Positions 48,625-58,946 of a stretch of DNA of 64,000 nucleotides are shown here, piece by piece. Every line of letters begins with the position of its first letter. Position 1 is the stretch's first letter. This DNA comes from Lachnospiraceae bacterium. Its GTDB lineage: Bacteria > Bacillota > Clostridia > Lachnospirales > Lachnospiraceae. The notes below the pieces were generated by a model. It had not been told where the DNA came from. It saw nothing but the letters and a program-made list of their open reading frames with translations, and did no database searches. The position numbers and the translations under genes are program-made. The stretch is taken from contig JAAWAV010000021.1 in the NCBI GenBank assembly GCA_022792335.1, positions 1 to 64,000 on the forward strand, given 5' to 3'.

Positions 48625-49668
48625 TCAGTCCATCTCCTCCTCCACATGTTCCGCTTTTTCTGGAAATCTGGCATCGACAAACTGTTTCTTTACCAGAAGA
48701 AAATCCTCCATATCCATCAGGATATGATACAGGAGCGCCCGGTGCTCAAACTCTTCTGCGTTTGTCGGCAAAGGTTCCTTCTCCATATCGCTGAAGATTT
48801 CCTTCAGCCGTCTAAGTTGTGGTTCTGGTACGTTTAATTCCAGTACATAATCCGTCATGTAAAGCATATAGTCCGCCACCAGCCTGGCCTGGTCCGGCAT
48901 CGTCCGAAGCCGCCGCAGTTCAGAGTGAAGATGATACAGCACTTTGCACTGATCCATTCGCATTTCAAAATAATCAATGTAATATCCAGGGTCTGAGCGA
49001 AAGGAATTTTCCTGATATTCGTAAGACTCCCTGATATATTCGTGAATGCGTTCTTCCAGACGGCAGATATGATCCCAGACATTGATCTGCATCGGTTTAT
49101 CTGAAAGATAGGCGGCTGTCTCTCCCAGAATTAACTGCATCTGCTCTTCAATATAAACCATCTGCTCCCGCAGATGTTCTTTCTGGCTGCGATTATGGTG
49201 AAAAAGATTGAGCACAAAAGCGATGGCGCTCCCAATAAATACCAGCAGAAATTCATTCAGAAAAAAAGAGGGACTGAAATCAAGCGTTGTCAGAAAATGG
49301 GTCCCGATCACCGCATTGACTGACAAGGTTGCCATCCAGCCCGATGCCTGACACATGAGAACGGTCAGAAAAATAAAGATTCCAAAAGCAAGCCACTCGC
49401 TTCGAAAGGGAATAAAGGTGATCCAAGAAAATAAAACAACAACTGCAAAAGTCACAAACCGGGCGATGGAAAGCTTGATTGTACCACGTTTCGTCGTAAC
49501 CAAAGTCAGCAGCGTCACAATGCCTGCTGAAGCTGAAAACTGCAACTCAAGAAGTTCTGCCACATAAATGGCAATACTGCTTCCCACTGCAATTTTCGCG
49601 GCAAGCATCAGCATCTTGATGATCTGTCTTTTTCCTGGCAGTAACCTTTTCTTTAACTGTTCTCCCAT
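48625..49668 (-). CDS. Aromatic acid exporter (FUSC/ArAE-like) membrane protein
   Basis: Multi-TM N-half, cytosolic helical C-half. Confidence 0.8.
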   Translation of the reverse strand: MGEQLKKRLLPGKRQIIKMLMLAAKIAVGSSIAIYVAELLELQFSASAGIVTLLTLVTTKRGTIKLSIARFVTFAVVVLFSWITFIPFRSEWLAFGIFIFLTVLMCQASGWMATLSVNAVIGTHFLTTLDFSPSFFLNEFLLVFIGSAIAFVLNLFHHNRSQKEHLREQMVYIEEQMQLILGETAAYLSDKPMQINVWDHICRLEERIHEYIRESYEYQENSFRSDPGYYIDYFEMRMDQCKVLYHLHSELRRLRTMPDQARLVADYMLYMTDYVLELNVPEPQLRRLKEIFSDMEKEPLPTNAEEFEHRALLYHILMDMEDFLLVKKQFVDARFPEKAEHVEEEMD

Positions 49669-49715
49669 ACCTCACCCTCTCCTTCGTGTCCCAGTTTACA
49701 ATTATCTCCTGATCT

Positions 49716-49917
49716 TACCATCGGTTGGCAAGCGCATACACGGTCGGAGAAGGAGAAAAATTTCCCTCTTTCCGACTTTTCGACTCCATCTGCAAGGATT
49801 TGACTACTTTTCAAAGCGGACGACAGAGGCGTACTGGAGTACGCCGATAGAAAGCAACACGAAAAAACCGTCCAATCATGCAGGTTGAAGCGTGTGTGTC
49901 CTTGTCAATCGATGGTA
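49716..49917. repeat. 202-bp TIR element, same family as 27514-27790
   Basis: TACCATCGGTTGGCAAG / CTTGTCAATCGATGGTA; internal GCGTACTGGAGTACGC. Confidence 0.85.
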
Positions 49918-49995
49918 TAAACATTCCTTCCTCTTCGATGGCCGCCCATTCTATCGGAATTGCTGTTCCTTTCTGTTATTATATCATCCTCTTAT

Positions 49996-50277
49996 CTATA
50001 AAGTAAACACATGATTGTCTTTCGGTGGAACCTGATGAAGGTATTTTTCCTTCGTAGCCATCCCTCCCCGGATATGCCGCTCCGACTTGTTCACATCCAG
50101 CACCAGACGGGCTTTTGAGGCCAGCGCGGGATTGATCCGTACAAGACGGTCTGTGACGTCTTTATGTACCGTACTCTTGCTGATTCCGAACTTTTTTGCA
50201 GTCTGACGCACGGTCGCGTTGGTTTCAATAATATAAGTGGCAATCTCCACTGCCCGCTCTTCAATATAATCTTTCAA
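49996..50277 (-). CDS. spoIIID: Sporulation transcriptional regulator SpoIIID
   Basis: MKDYIEERAVEIATYIIETNATVRQTAKKFGISKSTVHKDV. Confidence 0.97.
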   Translation of the reverse strand: MKDYIEERAVEIATYIIETNATVRQTAKKFGISKSTVHKDVTDRLVRINPALASKARLVLDVNKSERHIRGGMATKEKYLHQVPPKDNHVFTL

Positions 50278-50521
50278 GGCTTAGCCCCTGCAACTGTTTT
50301 TTACATATTATGCAGGAGCACCACAGATTATTAATCACTGAAAAGCGCTCATGGGTTCTGCTTCTTTATATTATTAGAACTTTTGTTATCAGAAATTCAT
50401 CTATGATGTTCCAGTTCTAGAAAAAACTGGAAATAGTCTGCCTCCTCTTTCCTCCATCTGCTCTGTTATAGATCACTTAAGAATCCAATTTCTCCCCAAA
50501 TTTATACAATTAACAATAGGA

Positions 50522-50559
50522 GCTATCGCATTGATAGACACAACTATCAATGCGATAAC
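50522..50559. terminator. 16-bp stem hairpin, likely terminator downstream of 50605 gene
   Basis: GCTATCGCATTGATAG ACACAA CTATCAATGCGATAAC. Confidence 0.6.
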
Positions 50560-50604
50560 CCCTAGTTCTCTCTTACTCTAAGATTCCCACCGACTGTTCC
50601 ACTG

Positions 50605-51189
50605 TCATTCACTTTTATACAGATTTCGGATTTCCTTCAAATATTTTCTGTATCCTTTGATGAGCGCGGGAGGGGTGTTCAGTCGAACCTGGCAGCCAAA
50701 TCCGGCCAACCAGCCATAAAATGCTTCCCCCGGATTTACTCTGAGCCGAAGGACCTTACCTCCGGCCTTTTTTCCCGGTTTTTCTCTGATAGAAACTGCT
50801 TCTCCAAGTTCCTTTTGAATCACAGCCGCCATTCCTTCCTCACAGGAAAGCTCTACCTTGGTATCTCCGGAAAACCGCTCGTACCTCTCTCTCTCCCTGG
50901 AGGGCGCCGAAACTTCCTTCCGTTCCCAGCCAGAGACAGAAAGAAGCCCGTCTGTTCCCTTTTCCGACAGATAATATCCCGCCATGCGGCCCCGTCTCAC
51001 AGTTACAGGATAGCCAAAGTCGCGAAGAGCGCCCAAATCGTCATAAATTCGTTTCCGTTCTGCCCGGATTCCATGACTGGCCAGCTCACCCAAAATCGCT
51101 TTCATGGTCACCACATGCGTTTCGTCACTCTGCTCCAAAAGCTTCAGGATATACAAAATCTTCAGTTTCTGATTCGCCGCCCTCGCCAT
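50605..51189 (-). CDS. HTH/WYL-like transcriptional regulator
   Basis: N-terminal HTH (ILYILKLLEQ..RKRIYDDLGALRDFGYPV), WYL-like C-terminus. Confidence 0.75.
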   Translation of the reverse strand: MARAANQKLKILYILKLLEQSDETHVVTMKAILGELASHGIRAERKRIYDDLGALRDFGYPVTVRRGRMAGYYLSEKGTDGLLSVSGWERKEVSAPSRERERYERFSGDTKVELSCEEGMAAVIQKELGEAVSIREKPGKKAGGKVLRLRVNPGEAFYGWLAGFGCQVRLNTPPALIKGYRKYLKEIRNLYKSE

Positions 51190-51267
51190 ATTCAGCCCTC
51201 CTTTCTGTCATTCCCTACATCCGGTTTCTTTCCATCGTCGAGGTTGTGTCTCCTCCGGTCCCATTGA

Positions 51268-52770
51268 TCAATAGCGATGATATACATGCACCAGGAAACG
51301 TAAAAAGTCAACCTCATGATGCCCAAGTTGCCCTTTTCGCAACCTCCACTTCCAATTATCCCCCAGAGTAGAGGGGAAATTCATCCTGGCAGAATTGTCC
51401 AGACCAAGTACGTCCTGAGCCTGGAAAATAACCACGTCTGCGATACTTCCATAAGCCTGGCGGAATAGTCCTTCTACGATCTTATCCCTGTCCCTTGTAC
51501 CCAGGAGCTGAAACAGATAGGTTAAAACTTCGTCTGATTTATCACAAAATAGTCCTGTCAGCGTCTCATTGTCATGGGTGCCTCCATAAGCTACGCAGTT
51601 GGAGGTCCTATAATTATGAGGAAGGTGTTCGTTCGCCGGATCTCCGTCAAAACCAAAGGCCAGCACTTTCATTCCCGGATAACCGTTTTCCTTAAGAAGT
51701 TTCCGTACCTCAGGCGTCACCGTTCCCAGATCTTCCGCGATGATCTTCATTTCTCCGGCTTCCTCATTGATGACATCCGTAAGTTTTGTCCCCGGCCCCT
51801 GCCGGTAAGAGCCTTTTATACTGTCTTTTGCACCACCTGGCACTGCATAGTATCTCGTAATTCCAATAAAATGATCAATCCGCAGAGCATCATAAAGTTC
51901 CCTGGACGAACCGATTCTCTTCCGCCACCATGTAAAATCATCCTTCTCCATGGCTTCCCAGTCATAAAGAGGATTTCCCCAGAGCTGCCCTGTCTCACTG
52001 AAAGCATCCGGCGGTACTCCTGCAATAAATTTGGGCAGAAGATTCACCTCATCCAACTGAAATAGCCCCGTATGGCTCCACACGTCCGCACTATCCATCG
52101 CCGCGTAGATGGGAATATCGCCGATAAGCTGAATCCCTCTCTCCTTCGCATAAGATCTGAGTTTCTTCCACTGGCGGAAAAAATGGTACTGGCAAAATTC
52201 CCAGAACTCCATCTCCTTCTGCAAAAGATTCCGGTATTTGCTGAGAGCCTCTTTTTTCCGAAACCGGATATCTTCCTCCCAAAGCAGCCAGCTGGTATTC
52301 TCAAAATGCTCCTTGCAGGCCATATAAAGGCTGTAATCTTCCAGCCAGTAGCTATTTTCCTCCCGGAATTTCTGAAATTCCGCTGTTTCTTTATGAGCGC
52401 TACTCTCAAAAGCTTTCTTCAGAACGCGAAATCTGTTTCTGTAAATATCCTCATAGGAAACATAAGACTCCTGATCCCCCCAGAAGAACTTCTCCGCATC
52501 CCATTTCTCCAGCAGTCCTTCCTCCATCAAAATTTCCAGATCAATAAAATAGGGATTTCCTGCAAAGACGGAAAACGACTGATAAGGACTGTCTCCATAG
52601 CTGGTCGGTCCCATGGGAAGTACCTGCCAGTATTTTTGTCCCGCGCTCTTTAAAAAATCTATAAATTCGTAGGCGGCCTTTCCGAAAGTCCCAATTCCAT
52701 AAGGAGACGGAAGGCTGGTGATCGGAAGCAAAATCCCTGCTCCTCTCTCTAAAGTCTGACTTTTCATCAT
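51268..52770 (-). CDS. malQ: 4-alpha-glucanotransferase
   Basis: RGAGILLPITSLPSPYGIGTFG; ALRIDHFIGITRYYAVP. Confidence 0.95.
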   Translation of the reverse strand: MMKSQTLERGAGILLPITSLPSPYGIGTFGKAAYEFIDFLKSAGQKYWQVLPMGPTSYGDSPYQSFSVFAGNPYFIDLEILMEEGLLEKWDAEKFFWGDQESYVSYEDIYRNRFRVLKKAFESSAHKETAEFQKFREENSYWLEDYSLYMACKEHFENTSWLLWEEDIRFRKKEALSKYRNLLQKEMEFWEFCQYHFFRQWKKLRSYAKERGIQLIGDIPIYAAMDSADVWSHTGLFQLDEVNLLPKFIAGVPPDAFSETGQLWGNPLYDWEAMEKDDFTWWRKRIGSSRELYDALRIDHFIGITRYYAVPGGAKDSIKGSYRQGPGTKLTDVINEEAGEMKIIAEDLGTVTPEVRKLLKENGYPGMKVLAFGFDGDPANEHLPHNYRTSNCVAYGGTHDNETLTGLFCDKSDEVLTYLFQLLGTRDRDKIVEGLFRQAYGSIADVVIFQAQDVLGLDNSARMNFPSTLGDNWKWRLRKGQLGHHEVDFLRFLVHVYHRY

Positions 52771-52999
52771 TGGTTCCCTCACTTTTTGTTTTTTTATTAT
52801 TATACTGAAAAGCCGAGGAATGTACAACAAAAACCGAATTTTTCCTTGCCAAGTACTTTGTATCTACCGCACGCAAACGTCCAGACTACGAACGCCAAAC
52901 GCTCATAACAAGCTCACAAAACCGGCAAGCTCTGTCTGTCGGGCCAGGACAGAGACGCCAAACGGACAGGCGACGACAGAGGCAAAAATATAGGTAAAA

Positions 53000-54085
53000 T
53001 CAGGCTGATTCCCCGCCTTCCAGCTCATACAGCGCGTCCAGGAACTGTTTCATATGGCAGGTCTCTCCAGTAGTCACACGAAGGCAGGTTCCAAGTTCTC
53101 CAATTCCCTTGTAGGTTTTAATTAAAATCTTTTTCTCCGATTTCATCCTCTGAACCAGAATACCGGCGTCTGTTTTGGGCCGGATGAAAATAAAGTTCCC
53201 CTCTTTGGCATTGAACTGGTATCCATGCTCTGCTAAAGAAGCCGCCAGATATTCCTTTCCCTCTCTTTGGCGTCGAATCAAATCGTCCAGCATGCCGTCC
53301 GTTTCCAGAATGGCCTTCACAAACTTCATGGCAAAGGCGTTTACGTTGTGAGGCGTACACAGTTTCTGAACCATTTTAATCCCTTCCGGCCAACCTGTCA
53401 CATAGCCCAGGCGGCAGCCGGCCAGGGAAAACAGCTTGGAAAAAGTCCGCGTTACAAAAATATGCTCCCTGGTCAGCGCATAATCGATAAACGTATTCGG
53501 ATAAAAATACACATAAGCTTCATCCACCAGCACCGTGATTTCCTGCTCTTTCGCCGCCTGTATAATCGCAGCAAATTCTTCCTCCGAATATACATTACCC
53601 ATGGGATTGTTCGGATTTACCAGAATCAGAAGCTCCACCTCCGGCGTCAGATTCTCAATGATACGCTCCACAGGCATTTCCAGATTTTCCGTATAAGAAA
53701 CTGGTAAAAAGGTCCTGCCATACATCTTGGCATAAACTTCAAACATGGCATAAGAGGGCGTCACGCCTACAATCTTCCCGCCCGGAGAGGTAAACGCCTC
53801 TATAATATTCCGGATTCCTTCCGAGGAACCGTTCACCAGGCAGATATGCTCAATATCCGTACCCAGAAACTTTGCCAGGGTCTCCGTAAACTCCAGAGTC
53901 TCCGGATACTGGGAGACAAACTCCGGAGTCACATCCTTCAGGACTTCTGAAATAAACTCCTGTGGAAGTCCTCCAGGATTTTCATTCAGATCAAGACGCA
54001 AATATCCCGCCCTCTTATTCTGATCAAAAATTCTGTCAAGCGTCTCGATCTCCTTATTCAAATAGTACATTCCTCTGTCCTCCAA
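53000..54085 (-). CDS. HisC-like PLP-dependent aminotransferase
   Basis: RLDLNENPGGLP, NGSSEGIRNII, RTFSKLFSLAGCRLGY. Confidence 0.9.
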   Translation of the reverse strand: MEDRGMYYLNKEIETLDRIFDQNKRAGYLRLDLNENPGGLPQEFISEVLKDVTPEFVSQYPETLEFTETLAKFLGTDIEHICLVNGSSEGIRNIIEAFTSPGGKIVGVTPSYAMFEVYAKMYGRTFLPVSYTENLEMPVERIIENLTPEVELLILVNPNNPMGNVYSEEEFAAIIQAAKEQEITVLVDEAYVYFYPNTFIDYALTREHIFVTRTFSKLFSLAGCRLGYVTGWPEGIKMVQKLCTPHNVNAFAMKFVKAILETDGMLDDLIRRQREGKEYLAASLAEHGYQFNAKEGNFIFIRPKTDAGILVQRMKSEKKILIKTYKGIGELGTCLRVTTGETCHMKQFLDALYELEGGESA

Positions 54086-54241
54086 AATATAAAAACCAAT
54101 TGCCCAGCAAAACGAAGTATGCTATACTTTATCGTATCGTGCAGACGATTCCCCATAAAGTCTGCACTTATTATAACAAGCCTGCCTTCTGATTTCAATA
54201 CGGCAACGTACAAAATATCTGAAAGAGGGGAGCCTCCTGTC

Positions 54242-55570
54242 ATGAAAAAAGTCATCACCTACGGTACCTACGACCTGCTCCATCATGGCCATATCCGGCT
54301 TCTGGAACGTGCAAAAGCTCTGGGAGATTATCTGATTGTCGGGGTCACTGCGGATGATTTTGACAAGGTACGCGGGAAGATTAACGTACAGCAGTCCCTG
54401 ATGGAACGCATTGAAGGAGTCCGGGCCACCGGACTGGCCGATGAGATCATTGTGGAAGAATATGAGGGTCAGAAAATCGACGATATCCGTCGATTTGGTG
54501 TGGATATCTTTACCGTCGGCTCCGACTGGGTCGGCAAATTTGACTACCTGAATGAATACTGTCAGGTCGTCTACCTATCTCGAACAAAAGGGGTCTCCAG
54601 CTCCGACGAACGGGCCAGAAAACGCGCCATCCGCCTGGGGCTTGTAGGAGAAACCAATATTCTAAGCAAATATAAAAATGAATGCGCCTTTGTCAACGGC
54701 CTCCAGGCCACCGGAATCTATACGACGGATCCCAAACTTCTGAAGATGGAAAAGCCTTCTCTCTTTACCGGAAGCTACGAGGAGCTGCTTGAACAAAGCG
54801 ACGCTGTCTATCTCGTCTCCCATCCGGACGTCCACTATGAACAGATAAAAAAAGCTCTGCTTGCAGGAAAGCATGTCCTTTGTGAGTCGCCGATCGCCCT
54901 CACAAAAAAACAGTGCCGGGAACTTTTTGCTCTGGCTGATAAACAACGTCTGATTTTAATGGAAGCCGTAAAAACAGCCTACTCGACGGCCTATAACCGC
55001 CTTCTGCTTCTCATAAAAAGCGGGCAAATCGGAAAACTGGTCTGCATAAACGCCGTCTGTACCAGTCTGGCCTCTGACAAGGGCACGCAATTGGATGCCC
55101 GATGGAATAGTATTTGCGCCTGGGGGCCTACTGCCATGCTCCCGATTTTTCAGTTGTGCGGCGTGGATTATTCGGAAAAATCTATGATTTCCTGTGTAAA
55201 AGACAAGCATTTTGATATCTTCACAAAAATTGATTTCCTCTATCCGGAGGCCGTCGCCACTCTGAAAGTAGGAAACGGCGTCAAATCAGAAGGAGAACTG
55301 GTGATTTCCGGAACGAAGGGTTATCTCTATGTCCCCGCTCCCTGGTGGAAAACAGATTATTTTGAAATCCGGTATGAAAATCCGACAGAGAACAAACGGT
55401 ATTTTTATCATCTGGAGGGAGAGGGGATTCGGTATGAACTTGTGCACTTTGCCCGATCCATTGAGGCCGGTCAGCCCAGCCAGTACATTGACAGGGCCGT
55501 ATCCGAGACCATCAGTGCGGTGATCGAAGACTTCTATAATAACAAAGACTTGCGACATCTCTCTATCTAA
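54242..55570 (+). CDS. Bifunctional TagD-like cytidylyltransferase / Gfo-Idh-MocA oxidoreductase
   Basis: TYGTYDLLHHGHIRLLERAKALGDYLIVGV then AVYLVSHPDVHYEQIKKALLAGKHVLCESPIALTKKQ. Confidence 0.93.
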   Translation: MKKVITYGTYDLLHHGHIRLLERAKALGDYLIVGVTADDFDKVRGKINVQQSLMERIEGVRATGLADEIIVEEYEGQKIDDIRRFGVDIFTVGSDWVGKFDYLNEYCQVVYLSRTKGVSSSDERARKRAIRLGLVGETNILSKYKNECAFVNGLQATGIYTTDPKLLKMEKPSLFTGSYEELLEQSDAVYLVSHPDVHYEQIKKALLAGKHVLCESPIALTKKQCRELFALADKQRLILMEAVKTAYSTAYNRLLLLIKSGQIGKLVCINAVCTSLASDKGTQLDARWNSICAWGPTAMLPIFQLCGVDYSEKSMISCVKDKHFDIFTKIDFLYPEAVATLKVGNGVKSEGELVISGTKGYLYVPAPWWKTDYFEIRYENPTENKRYFYHLEGEGIRYELVHFARSIEAGQPSQYIDRAVSETISAVIEDFYNNKDLRHLSI

Positions 55571-55661
55571 TCAGACAGCCCGAAGGCAATGGGAATTTTC
55601 CGCATACCGACGGGCCGTTCGTCTGTTTTGAAGATATTTTTCTCCGTTTTTCGCCGGAAAC

Positions 55662-57032
55662 TTATTTCAGGAAAAATCTCAACAGCCGTTCTTTTCCCCT
55701 GGAATAGGGCTGATAGCGGATCGGCATGTCTATCCAGTTATATTTCTTCACAATACTTTTCTCATGACTGAAGGTTTCAAAGCTTTTTTTCCCGTGATAA
55801 CTTCCCATTCCACTGTTTCCCACGCCGCCAAACCCCATGCGGGAAGTGGCCAGATGAATAATCGTATCGTTGACACAACCGCCGCCAAAGCTTAAGGAGG
55901 AGAGAAGCTTCCGCTCCGTTCCCTTATCTTTTGTAAAAAGATAACAGGCCAGAGGTTTTTCTCTCTCTTTTATAAAAGCTTCCGCCTCTTCAATTTCTTG
56001 GAACGTAAGTACCGGAAGCACCGGCCCGAAAATTTCTTCCTGCATCACGGCGGCCTCTGCCGTCACATGGTCAAGCACAGTCGGGGCAATCTGAAGCGTT
56101 TCTCGGTTCCTTTCTCCGCCGGTCTGAATCGTCATCCCCTCCAGCAAAGCGCTGATCCGTTCAAAATGTTTTTCATTGATGATTTTCGGATAATCTGGAT
56201 TCTCCAGAGGATACTTTCCATACATTTTCGTAATTGCCTTCTCAAACAGACCCAGAAACTGGTCTTTCACTGAATCCTGAATCAGGAGATAGTCCGGCGC
56301 CACACAGGTCTGCCCTGCATTGAGAAATTTTCCAAAAGCCAGACGTTTGGCGGCTATTTTTAAATCTGCTGTCTTGTCAATGATGCAGGGGCTCTTTCCC
56401 CCCAGTTCCAGAGTCACCGGAGTCAGATGGCGGGAAGCCTTTTCCATGACAAGCTTTCCCACCTTGACTCCGCCGGTGAAAAAGATATAGTCAAACCGCT
56501 GTTCCAAAAGAGCTGTATTTTCTGCCCGTCCCCCCTCTACCACAGTCACATATTCCGGCGGAAATATGGCCTCCACCAGTTCTTTGATCACTGCTGAAAC
56601 TGCAGGCGCATAAGCAGAGGGCTTCAGGATGCAACAATTTCCGGCAGCTATGGCCCCTACCAGAGGCTCCATACATAACATAAAGGGATAATTCCAGGGA
56701 GACATAATGAGAACCACTCCATAAGGTTCCGACAGTACAAAGCTCTTTCCATGAAACTGGGCCAGGGGAGTCCTCTTCCTTTTGGGGCGGGCATAATTTT
56801 TCAGATGTTTTTTCATATAACCAAGTTCTGAAAGTGTTAGGCCTGTCTCCGTCATATAAGATTCAAACTCCGATTTGTTCAGATCTGTCTTTAACGCCTG
56901 GTGAATCCGTCCCTCCTGTCTCCTGAGTTCTCGTTCCAGCGCGCGCAGCGCTTCCAAACGAAAAGCCACAGGTCTGGTAACTCCTGTGGCAAAATAATCT
57001 CTCTGTTTCTTTACAACTGCTTCCATTTCCAT
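55662..57032 (-). CDS. Aldehyde dehydrogenase
   Basis: SPWNYPFMLCMEPLVGAIAAGNCCILKPS; VTLELGGKSPCI; NAGQTCVAPDY. Confidence 0.95.
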   Translation of the reverse strand: MEMEAVVKKQRDYFATGVTRPVAFRLEALRALERELRRQEGRIHQALKTDLNKSEFESYMTETGLTLSELGYMKKHLKNYARPKRKRTPLAQFHGKSFVLSEPYGVVLIMSPWNYPFMLCMEPLVGAIAAGNCCILKPSAYAPAVSAVIKELVEAIFPPEYVTVVEGGRAENTALLEQRFDYIFFTGGVKVGKLVMEKASRHLTPVTLELGGKSPCIIDKTADLKIAAKRLAFGKFLNAGQTCVAPDYLLIQDSVKDQFLGLFEKAITKMYGKYPLENPDYPKIINEKHFERISALLEGMTIQTGGERNRETLQIAPTVLDHVTAEAAVMQEEIFGPVLPVLTFQEIEEAEAFIKEREKPLACYLFTKDKGTERKLLSSLSFGGGCVNDTIIHLATSRMGFGGVGNSGMGSYHGKKSFETFSHEKSIVKKYNWIDMPIRYQPYSRGKERLLRFFLK

Positions 57033-57141
57033 CCTGCCACCTCTTCCTTCTCTTCCCAAAAATTTCCTGCTATGATTCAGACTTACCAAGCCAGAATCGC
57101 TGTCTCCCAGATCTTTCGTTCTCCTCTGAGCACCTTTTTCC

Positions 57142-57196
57142 ATGAGGCTGTTACAAAAACATTCCAGTAAATTTTGTTTTGCAACAGCCTCATAGA
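57142..57196 (-). terminator. Hairpin downstream of NhaC gene
   Basis: CATGAGGCTGTTacAAAA..TTTTgTTTTGCAACAGCCTCAT. Confidence 0.6.
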
Positions 57197-57211
57197 TGTC
57201 TTATTTTCGTC

Positions 57212-58696
57212 TTATTTGGTTGTGGCTTTTCTGCCTGCCACAAACAGTATCAGACCCAGCTCTGCCAGGCCGACAGCTGTTCCAACCCATCCGTTCGCAG
57301 TAATACCACCCGCCAGGAATCCTATCAGACAGCAGCCCGCCACAGTCATTGCATAGGGAATCTGTGTCGATACATGGCTGATGTGATTGCACTGAGCTCC
57401 TGCGGAGGCCAGAATTGTCGTATCGGAAATCGGCGAAATGTGATCCCCGCACACGGCTCCTGCCAAAATTGCCGCCGTGGTAATGGTCAGCATATTGATA
57501 TCTGCCGTGCCCACCACCTGAACTGCAATGGGAATCAGAATACCAAAGGTCCCCCAGGACGTACCAGTGGCAAAAGAAAGCCCGGTGGCAACTACAAACA
57601 GGATCGCCGGAAGCAGCATTCCTACCAGGACGCTTCCTCCCACCACATTGCTGACAAAACCGCCGATATTCAGATAATCGTCGCGGCATACGCCGGACAG
57701 TGTCCATGCCAGACAGAGAATCATAATCGCAGGCGTCATGGCTTTGAAGCCTTCCACAAAACTGTCGCAAAACTCCCGGAAGGTAATCACTTTTCTGGGC
57801 AGATACATGATAAACACTACAACCAGCGTAAAGAAAGAACCAATTACCAGGCTTCTTGCGGAATCACAGTTGGCAAAGGAATCCACGATCCCAGCCCCGT
57901 CCAGGATTCCTCCTGTATAAAGCATGGCTCCAATGCAGAACACAATCAGTACCGCGATGGGTAAGACCAGATCGATGACCTTTCCTTTTCCTGTCACTTC
58001 CAGATCTTTGTCGTCGCTGGTTTCCTCTCCTTCTGTAGCAACTTTCGCCTCATAGGCTTTCATGGTTCCATAATCCACGTCTCGGACAATCAGATAAATC
58101 ATGAAAATAATTGTAAGAATTGCATACAGGTTAAAAGGAATTGTCCGTAAAAACAAGTTAAATCCGTCGATACCACTGTTTTCCGGCAAAGAAGAGCCCA
58201 CTGCCGCCGCCCAACTGGAAATCGGGGCAATGATACAGATCGGAGCTGCCGTCGCATCAATGATATAGGCTAACTTTGCCCGGCTCACCTGATACTTGTC
58301 CGTCACCGGCCGCATCACCGTGCCGACCGTCAGACAGTTGAAATAATCATCCACAAAAATCATAGAACCCAAAAGTACTGTAGAAAGCTGCGCTCCTTTT
58401 TTTGTTTTGATTGCTTTGGAAGCCCAGTTTCCATAGGCTCTGGAAGCTCCCGACTTGGTAATCAGCGCAACCAGGATTCCAAGCAGTACCAGAAATACCA
58501 GAATATCCACATTTCCGCCGATCTTCTCTCCCATAATGGTAAAAGTCGTCTCCACAGAAGTCAAGGGATTAAATCCGGTAATCAAAAGTGCTCCCGACAA
58601 AATACCGATCAACAAAGACAGATAAACTTCTCTTGTAATCAGTGCCAGTGCGATTGCCACCACTGGAGGCAACAATGCCCATACTGTTCCTGCCAT
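57212..58696 (-). CDS. Na+/H+ antiporter NhaC family protein (second in window)
   Basis: GDHISPISDTTILAS; multi-TM. Confidence 0.92.
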   Translation of the reverse strand: MAGTVWALLPPVVAIALALITREVYLSLLIGILSGALLITGFNPLTSVETTFTIMGEKIGGNVDILVFLVLLGILVALITKSGASRAYGNWASKAIKTKKGAQLSTVLLGSMIFVDDYFNCLTVGTVMRPVTDKYQVSRAKLAYIIDATAAPICIIAPISSWAAAVGSSLPENSGIDGFNLFLRTIPFNLYAILTIIFMIYLIVRDVDYGTMKAYEAKVATEGEETSDDKDLEVTGKGKVIDLVLPIAVLIVFCIGAMLYTGGILDGAGIVDSFANCDSARSLVIGSFFTLVVVFIMYLPRKVITFREFCDSFVEGFKAMTPAIMILCLAWTLSGVCRDDYLNIGGFVSNVVGGSVLVGMLLPAILFVVATGLSFATGTSWGTFGILIPIAVQVVGTADINMLTITTAAILAGAVCGDHISPISDTTILASAGAQCNHISHVSTQIPYAMTVAGCCLIGFLAGGITANGWVGTAVGLAELGLILFVAGRKATTK

Positions 58697-58709
58697 ACTC
58701 TTTCCTCCT

Positions 58710-58946
58710 TCATAGATGTTTATATTTATTTTTCTCCGGATACATCCAGCTCTCTGATATCTGCTTTCGCTCCTCTGCGTCAAGCTCCACCCATCTGGAA
58801 TAAGGAATATCGCAGAGGTTCATAGCCGCTCCGCAGCAGTGACAGTCTGCTTTCAAAAGCTTTGACACCATTCTTGTCCTTCCGCATTCCGGACATATAA
58901 ATACCCGAATCACTGTTCTTTGTCCCTCCCTGTCTGGGAAAAACAC
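58710..58946 (-). CDS. Small zinc-ribbon-like protein (start uncertain, overlaps the S-subunit 3' end)
   Basis: CPECGRTRMVSKLLKADCHCCG. Confidence 0.5.
   Translation of the reverse strand: MFFPDREGQRTVIRVFICPECGRTRMVSKLLKADCHCCGAAMNLCDIPYSRWVELDAEERKQISESWMYPEKNKYKHL

Noticed and set aside
52860-52985. Repeated CGCCAAACG and GACAGAG words between malQ and the aminotransferase
   Set aside because: Short degenerate words with a weak hairpin only; not enough to support a feature
18588-58696. Two NhaC family genes in the window as a recent duplication
   Set aside because: Only motif-level similarity is apparent by eye; paralogy in this family is common
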